Source: Pycnopodia helianthoides (lineage: Eukaryota; Echinodermata; Asteroidea; Forcipulatida; Asteriidae). From it: 64,000 bases of DNA. The stretch covers positions 13,980,332 through 14,044,331 of the forward strand of contig CM063257.1 in NCBI GenBank assembly GCA_032158295.1, given 5' to 3'. Positions within the stretch are counted from its first letter, which is position 1. Every line of letters starts with the position of its first letter. Positions 39,936-52,429 of this stretch are shown here, piece after piece. The position numbers were made by a program, and so were the translations under genes. The notes beneath the pieces were generated by a model, which saw only the letters and a list, made by a program, of their open reading frames with translations, had not been told where the DNA came from and did no database searches.

Positions 39936-42900
39936 TTTGTACACACTAGCTTATACACAACCTTGCATGATCAGTGAAGTGTGTAAATGGGTTTACCAAA
40001 GAGTAGAGGGTTAAAGCTTGCGGCTCTGAATAGTGATCAAACCAAACCGATTGGTACTTACGGGACACTAGGTGGCAGCAGACTTGGCAGGTAAACTCAT
40101 TGCTCAGTGAATAGGCCGTATGCACAAACGCCATGTTAAAAAATATAATGCATCGAATCTTGTGAAACCGAGTACAGTTCCAAAATAAGTCAAGCTGCCA
40201 AGAGGGACGTCATGCTGTAGTTGACATGTAACTATGCCAGGAAATGTAGCTGTGTGTGGCATTACTTCAAAATCAGAATGCCAAGATGGTTGCTGATGCT
40301 CAGCCTTGACTCTGATTTCACCCAGAATTCTTTGCGCACCGATCATGCATCGGGACATGCGAATGGGCTATTGTTTGCATGCTCAGATTCACATTCGTAC
40401 ATACACAATGTATTAAGTCTGGTGCCACTTTGTGTTCCAAGTCCTCCTTACTTCACCTCACCATGGAAAAAGGGAGCAACATTTCTTTTGTTATCACAAC
40501 TTGTAATGTGCTTAGTACATTGACTATGCTTAGCAACATTGTCAAAATGGTTCCTGCTGGAATTAGGTCTAGGTTATTTATTGTTTAGAGGTGAATTACG
40601 TCATACCTTTGTACTGTGATGGGTCTTTTGTCTCTATAAGGTCTTTATGAATAATAAACATATATCTCATGAATTATGCATATTATCTTATGAATTATGC
40701 ATATCTTTGATGAATACGCTGTATAAACAAAACCTTGATGTATAAAGCTAAATGAATGTATAGTATACCTGCTTTGCATGTTAAACGTAATGCATCAGCT
40801 GTATCACTGCCACAGTACAATCATTCCGTCATGAATATTTATGTAAATTTGAATATTCTGATATGAATATTACAATATGTTAAGTAGGATATCTTTTGGT
40901 AACTGCAGGTGAGCTCATTATTTAAAAACAACTGATGTCCAACACCTTTTTTTCGCCGATGATTATTCCTTATTTGTGCATATTAATTTTAGACTGGCAA
41001 ATTACGACATAGAATTTTTCTGCAGTATTCATTCTTTGTGTAAATCTGGATTCTTCATAATCGCCAGATTAAGGGACTGAGCGTAATTGATGTTATTTTT
41101 TTTTAAAGCAAAGAAATAAAAACAGTATTCAGGCTATTAATTTTGTTTAATTGGCAACCATCAGTAAGGATTGTTGTATAATAGCAAACATGTTTTAATT
41201 GTACTTAAGAACATGTAACTTCTTAACTTGCTCCTTACTTCTTAGTCTCGCTGCAAGACGCTCTAACGTTGTTGTTTGTAAACAAAACAGGCACACCAAA
41301 CACTACATACAGGTTGTGATTCCACCAATAGAGGGTGCTAACCCATCAGGGAGTGTGGTGGATGATGCAAGTTTTGCTATCAGTGCCCTCTAAATAGCCA
41401 GTGCTAGTTGATCTATCACGATACCGTTCTGTAGTGTTGTTGAATTCCAGAAAGTCCACAAGATTGAGTTTTATTCCTCATAATGAAAGTTGGTTGATGT
41501 TTCCAAAGTCCACATCCAAAAGCACCCACTGTTAGATTTACAGTCTTAAACTTTAAAAGAAAGAAAGAAACGGTCATCCAGCTTGCAGCGTTGCACCCGA
41601 CAGGCAGACACCTAGACCTAATTTTATGGTTCTGCTCAACATAAGCGTATTTTGCAGTTTAGCAAGGAATTTTGTATTGTATACGTGTGTACTTCACATT
41701 GATAAATTTTCTTCTCTCAAGCCTGGTTCATACTTCCAGCGAATGCGAATGTGAAGTCAATTTTGACGTCACAAATTGGCAGCGAACAATTCGCACTGGT
41801 TGAGATGTGCTCAACTCCTGCGAAACATTTGCAGCGAAAAAAAAGAGCTGTGATGTCAAAATTCGCTTCGCATTCGCTCTCGCAGGAAGTATGAACCGGG
41901 CTTTACTCGGCTAGCGCAGAAATTTTGCGCTAACTCTGTAAGCCGAAAATGGTAATCATAGATACGTTGAAATTGATCCCTTGTGATGGAATGCTCCTTT
42001 AAGGTCGATCCATCAACCAATCAGGGCTCAATTTCACGATGCCGCTTACCACTGAATTCTGTGCTTCTGTTTATCCTGTAAAGCATGTGACCTTCTGGTA
42101 AGCATGGAATTCTGCAGTAAGCAGTGCCATGAAATTGGGTTGTGGGACCATGGCATCGGTAACCGCGGAATTCTACGCTTGCAGCCTGCCATGGTCCATA
42201 TACGCCTCTCTTAATATTTATGCATGAGTACGTCACAATTCTAACCCAAAACGAGGCTCTAGGCGCAGCCACTGCAAGTGGTATACAGTGGCGGACGTGC
42301 GCCTATGGCCTCATTTTGGCGAGTACGAAGTATGACGTCATGCTTGAATATTAAGAGAGGCGTATAGGAGTCACCTGCTTTACAGGGCGCCGGTCATTTT
42401 AAACCTGTAAAAGTCTGCCCTTCCAGAACCAACATTGTAAGCTGCCCACTCTTATTTATTTACTTTTGTTTCCATCATCTAGATGAACTCCAACGTGAAC
42501 TCTTAATCTTAATTTGATGCAAATCTTAGATTGCGGCTCCAGAAGAGGATTATTCCACACTCTGTCGGCATCTTTTCTATTTAAAAAATACAGATATAGT
42601 TATTTCTTGAAAAAAATGCCTTAAAACTGTAAATAATTTTGATTATTTTTTAAAATGTTCAAGCAAGACAACAAAGGTAGTCTGAATACATGTAATTTGT
42701 AGCGCAGGTCACAAGAGTTATATTAAACACATTAAACATGTACAATTCATTCAATTATATGACGGTTTATGTGTTTACTTTGTGAGGTCATTGGTGTAAA
42801 GGTCATGTCGTCCTGTCACTGCAAAAACGTTGTGTCCCCTAAAATAGCATTTCTGGTTATGCATGAGTTTGAAATTGTCAAAACATATTTTGCTCAAAAT

Positions 42901-43254
42901 AGCTTGGATGTACGCACAAAACAAGTACGTGCCGAGATACAAAAGTTATTGCACGAAACACTTTTGTGCGAGATACAACGTTTTTGCACTGACACGACGA
43001 TGTGAAACTGGGAAGTGTATATATATTTGTTTTTGACACTTGTGCCATTTTTAAGGCAACCATTCCATTGGTTAACTTTTTTCCTTGGTTTCTTTCTCGA
43101 AATTATAATTGAATGCAAGACACTTTTTTCTTTTTCTTGATCTGCCCCTTTCGATGTGATTTCAAAAATGTAAAAAAAAAAAAAGCAAAATAACATCCTT
43201 AAAATCCCAGCCAAAATGGGTTGAACACTTGAGGGTTAACATACGGTACCTCCC
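39936..43254. other. Intergenic spacer between the convergent genes, middle part
   Basis: No gene is supported. It holds the MITE at 41720, a small AATTTCA-ended repeat near 42025-42140, and a relative of the 180-bp repeat near 42825-42990. Confidence 0.5.
41720..41901. mobile_element. Second copy of the CCCGGTTCATACTTCC foldback MITE
   Basis: It has the same inverted ends and similar internal sequence as the copy at 198-381, with small differences. Confidence 0.78.
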
Positions 43255-43636
43255 TAGACTTGGTTCCAAGTCTGTGATTCTTGTTTTTAGTCTACCTGAC
43301 AGCCAATGCATTACTGTCTAAAATAGCGCCCTCTTGTGGATTAACCTCTGTTAGGGCAATTGATAGCTAATCTGTGAGGGCGTTTTGCGTGGCTGATGAT
43401 GCAGAGAAATAACCGCAATCTCAGACTTGAATCCATACCCACCCTGTCTCCCACCTCCCAAGAAGTTGTTCACATACACTCAAAGCTATAGATAAACTAA
43501 GAGAAAATTCAGACTCGTACTCGAGAACTGTTTTTTTTATGCACTCATACTTGTACTTGTACTCGGCTTTAGAAAAGTGCTCAAACTCAAAGTCTGTACT
43601 CTAAATTACTCATTTGTCCTCGTGTCGAGTCATGCA

Positions 43637-43890
43637 CTCGATACACAACATACAAGTTACTGACTCGAAGTCACGCACTCGATACACAACATACAAGTTA
43701 CTGACTCGAAGTCTCGTACTCGATACACAACATACAAGTTACTGACTCGAAGTCTCGTACTCGATACACAACATATAAGTTACTGACTCGAAGTCTCGTA
43801 CTCGATACACAACATACAAGTTACTGACTCGAAGTCTCGTACTCGATACACAACATACAAGTTACTGACTCAAAGTCTCGTACTTGATGC
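43637..43890. repeat. 41-bp tandem array, six copies
   Basis: CTCGATACACAACATACAAG recurs at 43637, 43678, 43719, 43760, 43801 and 43842, followed each time by TTACTGACTCGAAGTC; the last copy is cut short. Confidence 0.92.
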
Positions 43891-45169
43891 ACGATTAAAA
43901 ATTTACTCGGACTCGATTTTGAATACTTGTTATCTCCATGCACTGCAAAAACAGATGACGTGTCACTGCACATTGCAATGCTTTGGCCATCTAGGTAGGG
44001 TCTGCATCCAGACCAAAGCTACAGGTCTCGGGCAAATTTTTATACAATACCATATTGTAACAAAATTGGCCCGAGACCTGTAGCTTTCATGCTCATAGTT
44101 TCAGCTGAGTACAGTGTCTGAATGTTTCAGCTTAATACAGTGTCTACTTGTTGAGAAAGAAAGTTGTGTTTTAATCAAGGTCAAATCGATCCACGTTTAA
44201 AGGTGACAGTGGGTACCAACGGCATCTCAGGTCGCAGCATTCACAAATGAAATTTGAATCTCCAAAAGTTCCCTCCAGGAGATCTTTGGAAATTCACAAT
44301 TTTTGACATACTTTTGTTGAATTCTAACCAACGAAGGTACTTCAGACGAAATAATTTCGCAGAATGCATACTACCATTTTCATCTTTATAACAAATAGGC
44401 TTTCGGGTAAAAGTTGCAGGGGTTATGCCAAAGTTTGACCCTTCCTTAAGGATACAAAAAACCCTTAAGGAAATTCATGGCTGCCTTAAGTGACCAGCCG
44501 CCCCTTAAGGTGCCATTAACCATATAAACTTAAGGGAATTAGGTGTATGAGTGATAATAAAGGGCAAACCAAGCAGCTCATGAGTGATCTCGTTTTGTCA
44601 GATTATGGTCCATGTGCTGCTTTGCCTAAGGTTTAGCACCAGTCTATGAAATCCTCAGGAATTTGTGTTGTGCGCAGCGATAGCTGGTTGCCAAACAACC
44701 TCCCCACAGTACTGTAGAGCTGCCGCTCGCCTGTGTGGTACCGAGTCAGATTTGACCAGGAAGGCATTCGCCACATTGGCGTCAGAAGTGGGATAAGGTA
44801 ATAACACTTTCAGGAAACTCGAAATTAGGGATACCAGGCACCCCCTAAAAATAGCAGACAAATCATACAGCTACCAGGCTTACATGACAAAGACAAACAA
44901 AAGATTTGCAGCAGTCGATGAGAAGGAAAGTTTTAAGCAAATTGAGGAAGAGAGAACCATTTTTGGCATGCCACTCCAGATATAGGCCAAATATTTGCGA
45001 TGGCACACCAAGAAAAAATTGTGTGCAATCATAAAATCTCAAACCAGGAAATTAATAGGCAAATCAACGAATAAATAAAGATGGCCATTTTGCATGCCTT
45101 CTTGGATTTGGAGGTCACAACTAAACGTCTGCACTAGAGCACCAAGAAAAATTGTGAGCTATAATCAAA

Positions 45170-45520
45170 TTTTACCCTATTCCTAAGCCTAAAACTAACC
45201 CCAACCCTATCTCTAAGCCCAACATCAACCATACTCAATAACTCTATACTAACCCTATACTCATATACTCATGCTAACCCTAGCCCTAACAAACCCTATA
45301 ATCATATCTAATCCTAACCCTAACCTCATGCTAACCCTACCAAACCCTAGCCATATAATCATATCTAACCCTTAACCCTAAACCTATACTCGTGCTAACC
45401 CTAACCCCTATACTCAGGTTAACCCAAACCCCAACCCTTACAAACCCTAGACCTAACCCTGTATTTATATCTAACCCTAACCCTAACCCTATACTCATGC
45501 TAACCCAAATTCAGTTCACA
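45170..45520. repeat. Degenerate telomere-like CCCTAA tract
   Basis: About 350 bp rich in CTAACCCTAACCC mixed with CCTATACTCATGCTAACCC-type variants, consistent with a (TTAGGG)n animal telomere motif. Shorter traces are at 25517-25540 and 52998-53025. It lies inside the intergenic spacer. Confidence 0.8.
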
Positions 45521-46565
45521 CACATGCCCTCGTCCCTGGTCAAAAATACTGCAAATTGGATGACATTTCCACAGCTTGGTTGCATGGAAAATTCGATGAC
45601 AGGAATTTAATTTACCCTTTCAAAACCCAGAAAGTAAAACGTTATTAATTTTTCATTTTTTTGAAAATAATCACTAATGAATATCATTTCAGTGCTGTAG
45701 TCTTTACAACTCAATTTCAAATATCATATAAATATTGTAATCTATGCACCTATATGAAGAAGAAAGAGTAACACTCCACAAAAACTAGACATATAGAAGT
45801 TGTTCCAATATTTCTTTAATAACATCTTCAAAGATCTTCAACACATACGCCGTCAGCATACAATTAGACATTTTATCTAACTTTGTCATTTATAAGAATT
45901 GTTCTTCTGAAAAGCATTATTGAAGGGTATTTAATTACACAAAAGGAAATGCACTGAATAATTATTTATTCTGGTTCCCAACCACCAAAATAGGCAACAT
46001 GTAAAAATAAAAAAGAGGCAAGCTTTATACATCAAAGAAAACTGGTATCCTACCAAGCCGATCCCATTACTAACAGCAGAGCAATCAAGGGGACCAGCTA
46101 ATAATCAGTAGACCGGTGCTACTATTAGAAGAACAAATTTAAAATGAGTCTGGTACCAGACTTAATGACATAATACATAGATAATAGTATTACACAAATT
46201 GAAAGAGGTTTGCACAAAAAGGAGGGGCATTTTTAATCGCCCTTCACACAAAATATGCTAATTGCATTCATGTATGCGTACAGACACTATTGGTGGGCAA
46301 TCGCAATAAAGTTGTGCATAGGAAGACGGACAAAAGCATATGCGTCACGCCACCCTCAGCCCCTTACAAAGAGGCGTGATAACCCCTAATTCTGCCCACG
46401 AGTAGTGTTAGTGCGCACACGCGATGTGCAATTTATATATTTCACAGGTAGGGTCTACTTTTGATTGGACAAGGCATTCTTGCAAATAGTCTTGCTCCTT
46501 GTATGTTGTAAAAAGCATGAGTTATGCTTTCCAATATATCAAAAACGAACCAGACTATCTCAAGA

Positions 46566-47786
46566 GGGCCCACTTTCATAGTGGCTGGAGAAGATAGCAG
46601 TGCTTAACAATTTTCTGCTAAGAAAATTAAGTAGAAAACCAGAGCATAATTTCATACAGCTGCTTAAGCACAAAAAGTAGCTTAGCACAACAAAGTTATG
46701 CTTAGAAGAATAAGGTTACCAGCCACCGTATCATGTTACATGTACAAACTGTGACTGGTATCTTGCTACCTTTTGTTTAGAAGAAAATTATTAAGCATTG
46801 CTGTCTGCATTAAGCAGCTCTATGAAATTGGGCCCAGGTGCTATAAGTACAACCATATGATGGTAGTTTGTCTGGTTACCGAAACCTCAATTTTATTGTG
46901 CTTTGCTAACTTTAGTGCTCAAGCAGCTCTATGAAGTTAAGCCCAGGGCCCAATTTCATAGAGCTGCTTTAGCAGCAAATATCGCTTATACATTTCAGCT
47001 AAACAAAAATAAGCAGGATACCAGTAACAATAAAACATGTGGAATGCTATTTCGGCTGGTAATCTTATTTTAGTAAGCGTAATTTTATTGTGCTTAGCTA
47101 CTTTTTGTGCTTAAGCAGCTATATGCAATTGGGCCCTGGTATAGTAGCATACATTTGAATGGAACGAAAGCTGATTGGTTGGTCAATGATACAATTTCAC
47201 AGAAAGGAAAAACAAAAAAACCTTTCCCCCCAAAAAGGAGAAAAGAAATTATTACAATAATTTGAAATGTATATTCAGTTTGCAGTATCACCGTGTGTAT
47301 ATATTATCTACTTATATATTATCTACTACAGATTTGTTCTCGAGAACTTGTCTTGCTATTTGATACCAGTCAAAGATGGTGCATTTCACACGGTATTTTG
47401 ACTAGCAACCTTATTCTGTTAACTGTAATTTTTGTTGGTGCTTACCCTTGAACTGGGGGCCCTGTATCTAAGATAAAACATTTGCAGTCATTCTTGGAAT
47501 TGCAAAAAAATGGAAATGACAACAATGGTGGCAACCTTATGAAGGTCCATGCTATGTCCCAAAGCTTTGGTATCGAGTCTGACTGGTGACCAGGGCCCAA
47601 TTTCAAAGAGCTGCTAAAGCACTAAATATTGCTGAACAATTTTCTGCTCAGCACAAATGGGAAGGATACCAGTCACAGATGGTACATGTGAAATGATATT
47701 TTGACTGGTATCCTTATTCTGGTATTAAGCATAATTTGGTTGTGCTTAGTTACTTTTGTGCTGAAGCAGCTCCATGAAATTCGGCC
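46566..47786. mobile_element. Cluster of GGGCCC-ended MITEs
   Basis: A composite copy (46566-46835), an intact copy (46946-47136) and another (47593-47786) lie within 1.2 kb of the intergenic spacer, with fragments between. Confidence 0.8.
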
Positions 47787-50700
47787 GAGATTTACAAACT
47801 GACAGATAGAACAGACAGGTTGAAAAAAGACCTCCGCAAATTTTCCCCCATTTTGTTTTGCAGTGACAAACACACAAGTGAGTGATAAAAAAAGAATTTT
47901 AATAGAAGTATAATAATGTTTTTAACAACTTTAACTTTCTTTAGGCTATATGCCATAATGGCATAAAGAACATACATGTAACGCCCAATCTACGACAAAG
48001 CCTGCTAGGTTTGACTCTAAAGACCATGTGACCTGTGATGTCACATGTTTACAAAAGAGCCACCAACCCTGGACTTTCTGCAGGCACAATTTGTACACAG
48101 CTCCATGGGAGACAGCATAAAATGTTACATCTTATGGAGATTGCACTGTCTGATTGTTATCAACCTTTGATATGAAGAAAAGGGGGCACATCTCAAAACT
48201 TGTTCAGCCATTACTTTTGTAACTCTTGAATTTATGTGGAAATTGCGACAGGAAATGTAACACTTCCCATACGAGCAGTGTAATATCTTGCCTGCCAGGA
48301 AGTGCCCTGGAATGTACAAGGTCACTCCTTTTGTAAACAAGGGTTACCAGAGCTGCCAACATTTGCATCTTGCAATCCGGGAGATTTTGTACAATAATCA
48401 GGGAGATAGTCAGAATAACATTCAATACAATAGGGAAAAAGTTTCTATAATCAGGGACATTTTCAAATGTGTTCATCAGAACACTGAAAGATTGGTTTAT
48501 TTTCAGGAAACGCTCTCTGCAGAATCAGGGAGAGTTGGCAGCTCTGCTAGCTCCACATACATTACAAATCAAGTGATGCAGCGTTCTGAAGAAAGAAAAA
48601 ACAAAATGAAGAAGAAATATTTGCGGTAGTGAAAGACGCCCTTTAATCATGGGATTTCATGGAAGAAAAATCATAAGATGTTATTTTAAAATACATCATT
48701 TTTGGGAGGTAAATCCAGTGAATTGACTTCTTGGAAAGTAAAAGAAAGCAATATGAAAGATAAGGTTTAACACCTTAAGCGACGCCCAGTGTTCCCGACG
48801 CCCAGTGTTCCCGACACCCCTGGTGTAATCTCCTCATTCTAACTCTTACCCTTACCCTAGAGTGTAGATCATTATTGAAACAAGGTTTTCGGAACCAGGG
48901 GTGTCAGACCATACCGAAAAAGAAAAATGAAGTTGTACTAACAATGAAGCCTGTATGTCGCCATGTTGCCACTCTCATAGTAACTACATGTACTAAAGTA
49001 CCAGTACAAAATTGGTACTAGATTTACAGTGCAGTTTTGTGTACAGCCCAGACAAGATGTAATGTATTCAGCTTCTTGTCCTTCTCCTATTCGAATCAAT
49101 GTAACCTGTTTGGAGGCAGGGAGCGGAACTAGTCTGGTTATCTTTTTTTGGAAACTGAATGGCGGTATTGATCAGTGTTAGCAGTAGGAAGGGAACATGA
49201 CGTCCAGAATTTGCACGGTGATACAACACATGGAGTTCATGAATATGCATTATGCAGATCCTTTCATGACTATTCATCAGGAACTGCTTCACAGTCCCTA
49301 TCGTCAGTATGCATTACAGCATTTGGGTAAGCAAAAAACTCTGAATAATATACACTATAACATAAATATGCATTGATCAGGTCGATATTACAACTCTTTC
49401 TCGTTAGGACAAATTTCTCATGGCATGATTTGGTTTCTTCCAACAAAACTTAGCATAAACAGACAATTCTGGGGATAAATTTTCATAATACCTACATCAA
49501 ATTATAACATTAGTAAGTCAACATGTACGTTTACCCGTACTGCGCATACATTCAATTTGTATACACAAAGTAGATCATTCAATTTACCATGTGTTTTTTT
49601 CCCCGAGCGCTCTCGGAAAACTTGCTAAATATTCTCTTAATAAAAAAAGAGCATCTTTTAGTGTTATATTAAATTCATTTACTTTAAACAGAAGGAAGCC
49701 ACACCCACAAGTGTTAAATATGCATAAACAGATTTACATATTACATTATTAATATTCATCAGAGTGAAAGAATGTTTCCCACAGAAAAATTTTTTAATAA
49801 AAAATCAACTGAATCTCAGCTGTGCTCCATGGTCACCACATTAAACCAGGGCCACATTTGAGGGCGCTGTTTACCCGCGTAAATCTGTACTTCACGCGCT
49901 CTACAGGGCAGCGCAAGTGCAGAATTCTGCGACAAAAAAAAGTGCCATGTACGTGAGCTCATTACAGCTTGCAATTTTAGAACCGGTAATAGTTTTGTAC
50001 AAATCTTGCATAAAACTTCGGCTGGCAACTTTCAAAACCTGCTTTTACAGTTTTGCTTTTAAGGTGAAAAAAAGACGGCGTAATGCTTAATACATAAATC
50101 TACTCATTTTTTTTATACCTTACATATTTATCTTAATAAATTCATCATACACAAAACACTTTCTTATTTTACAACAGCATTATAAGATATTTTTAAGAAA
50201 GAGAGGAAACAAAGAAAAGAAAGAAAAAAAAGAAGCTGCCTTGTTGATTGCCACTGGTAAATCAACAGCCGTCCCAATTTGCCTGCTGGCAAAACATCAG
50301 CCAGGCAGCAATCACTGCATGCTATCTGAGCTACCTTTTTTTTAAACCCACTATGTGGATGATGCTTTTTTAGTATATTTTTTTTAAACAAACAAATTTC
50401 GGTGAGTACTGAGTGATCAAATAGCAAAATTATGCGCATAGTAATGTACCCCGCCTCTCATCTACATGTACGGGGGGGGGGGGGGGGGGAGGGGCTAGTT
50501 TAGAAGTTCGTTAATCATAACTTTACAAGGACAGATTGGAATCTGGCATCCGCGCTCCACAAGTTGAAAAATCATGGAAGAAATGTTTGTTTTTTATACA
50601 GTTGAGATACTCAAGAGTGGTAACCATGTGGAAAGGTACCGGTGGCTGTGGCTAAGGTCGTTGCTATGGGCGTCCTCATCTTCAGCACATGTTGCCGTGG

Positions 50701-52035
50701 CGATCGAGTCACAGCCTCAATTGCAGCTGCACAGCCATAGTTCTCTTGTGCTGCCGCTGACTTCGTAAACCAATCCAGACATCTTCAGGGTGCCGGACTT
50801 GAAAATCCACACAAAGTTGGCACTCCAAATCCTCATAAATTGGCAGAGGTAGCCAGTTGACTTTTGCCCACTGTGTTATTTATAACTCAGCATCTCCTGC
50901 GATGACCTCATAAACACGACATTACTGGAGTAGGGCGCCCTCGCGTACAGGTCAAAAGACCGTTGCTGCTCACTGGCCCATCCTGTGCGCCGCACGCACA
51001 TAGCTGTGCGTTTTTCCTTTAGTTTTTCATTGTTTTATCTCTGAGCTGGTTGCAGGATGGCGTCGACACGTGGGGTCTATCCTACAACTTGATGTAAACG
51101 TTCAAAGTGCACACGCACTACGGCATGGTTTTTGACCTAGGGGCTGGTAGGGGGCGAGGATGGTGGGATGTCATCGACAATGTTTCGTTACACTGCAAAG
51201 CAACAGAGACGCCACATCTCTGCCAAGCGCCTGCCTGTCCACTCTCTTCCGATCCGTTGGGCAGAACTATTTAAGAAATCGTCCGGGTTTCTGTGAGCAC
51301 CATTCAGAACGCTAGGAAATTCATCCACATTTTCCCCATTTATACACAATTTCTTTATTCTTTTTTTTGGGGGGGGGGAGGGGTGTCAAATTCTTTTGAA
51401 ACAGCTGTGGTTAAGTTACCATTGCTACACGCTCCATCGTTACAATCCTGTCGCTACATAGTCAGTGCTTCAAAAGATAAACAAATTGTTGTCTAAAAAT
51501 TGTCATAATAATGTGAGGAAGACCAAACAATGTTCTGTCACTTGTTTCTACGTACAATATTCAATATTGGGGGAGATGTAACTTCACTTTTTTGCATTTT
51601 TTGTCCAAAGCTTGGCAAGAATCCACAGGAAACTATCTTAAGGACGATGAATATTTATGGTATGTAAATTAGGTAGTTCCACTTTGATAACTTGGAAGGG
51701 GAGATTGAACAATCCCATTCTCAGTGATTTGTGTTCCTACTACAGATATCAAACTTGGCAGGGGGGATAGCTAGTGGATTATTATTATTCTATCTCTCAT
51801 GAATATCCATTCGATAAGTTATGAATATTCAGTAAGTCATGAATATTCATCTAGTCACTTCGTTCTAAGAAAAGGAGTTCCAGCCTCCACAATACCTTTG
51901 TATCCATTAGCTTTGTCTTAAAATATGATTGCCTGGGTACAATTCCCTCGCCAGAATCAAACCAGGGACCATTCAAATTAGACAGTTCAAAGGTCAATTT
52001 TTCAAGGGTCATTCTAATTGAACCCACGACATAAA
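47787..52035. other. Intergenic spacer next to the RhoGAP 3' end
   Basis: AT-rich, with several ATGAATATTCAT-type palindromic clusters (51780-51860), the poly-G run and scattered short repeats. No coding region or RNA gene is visible. Confidence 0.5.
50472..50489. repeat. 18-base poly-G run
   Basis: An uninterrupted G run followed by AGGGG; a possible assembly weak spot. Confidence 0.9.
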
Positions 52036-52041
52036 TTTATT
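52036..52041 (-). terminator. Possible polyadenylation signal of the RhoGAP gene
   Basis: The minus strand reads AATAAA about 124 bases past the RhoGAP stop codon, the nearest poly(A) signal I found. Use is inferred. Confidence 0.4.
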
Positions 52042-52164
52042 TTACCATTCACTCAATCGTAAATTTCAAATGGGTCAAGGTTAAGCTGGTCACTAGTCAA
52101 TCTCAACTGGTCTTAAATCCCAGTCTTGCATTACAAGGTCAGGGGGTCAAGTGGGGGTCGTAAC

Positions 52165-52429
52165 CTAATTGACCTCTGGGTTGAGATTGTCTTGGATGAG
52201 TTCAGGATTATCGTAAATGGGTGAATTGTCTTCAGGGGCTTCTTGTTCCTCGATGCCGGTGCCAAAGAGCTTGACGGAGTGCTTGACCCACAGCTCCACG
52301 AAGGCAGACAGCTGGGTCTCATTGGCGACGTCCTCTAGGCTCTTGAACTGTGGATGGAGGAGGGTCGGCCACCAGCAGACAGTCAGGTTCTGCTGGGACA
52401 TCTTGTTCACCTCACTATTCTCAATCACC
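52165..52429 (-). CDS. ARHGAP5/35: RhoGAP gene last exon h (end of RhoGAP domain, C-terminal tail)
   Basis: The acceptor is CTTCTTGACAG. It encodes NKMSQQNLTVCWWPTLLHP, with the conserved Asn and PTL of the domain, then SAFVELWVKH, then an acidic tail of about 30 residues with SPIYDNPEL, another YxxP motif, and the TAG at 52167-52165. Vertebrate p190 tails are longer and Pro-rich, so this tail differs. Confidence 0.94.

Noticed and set aside
41199..41393. 64-codon ORF preceded by a CTTCTTAG-like acceptor
   Set aside because: The end looks vaguely exon-like, but I recognise no protein and found no partner exon nearby.
43637..43890. CRISPR-like regular repeat
   Set aside because: The 41-bp units are directly adjacent without unique spacers, in animal DNA; it is a minisatellite.
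46566..47786. Repeated GGGCCC blocks as regulatory elements
   Set aside because: They are the ends of a dispersed MITE family found across the window, not site-specific signals.
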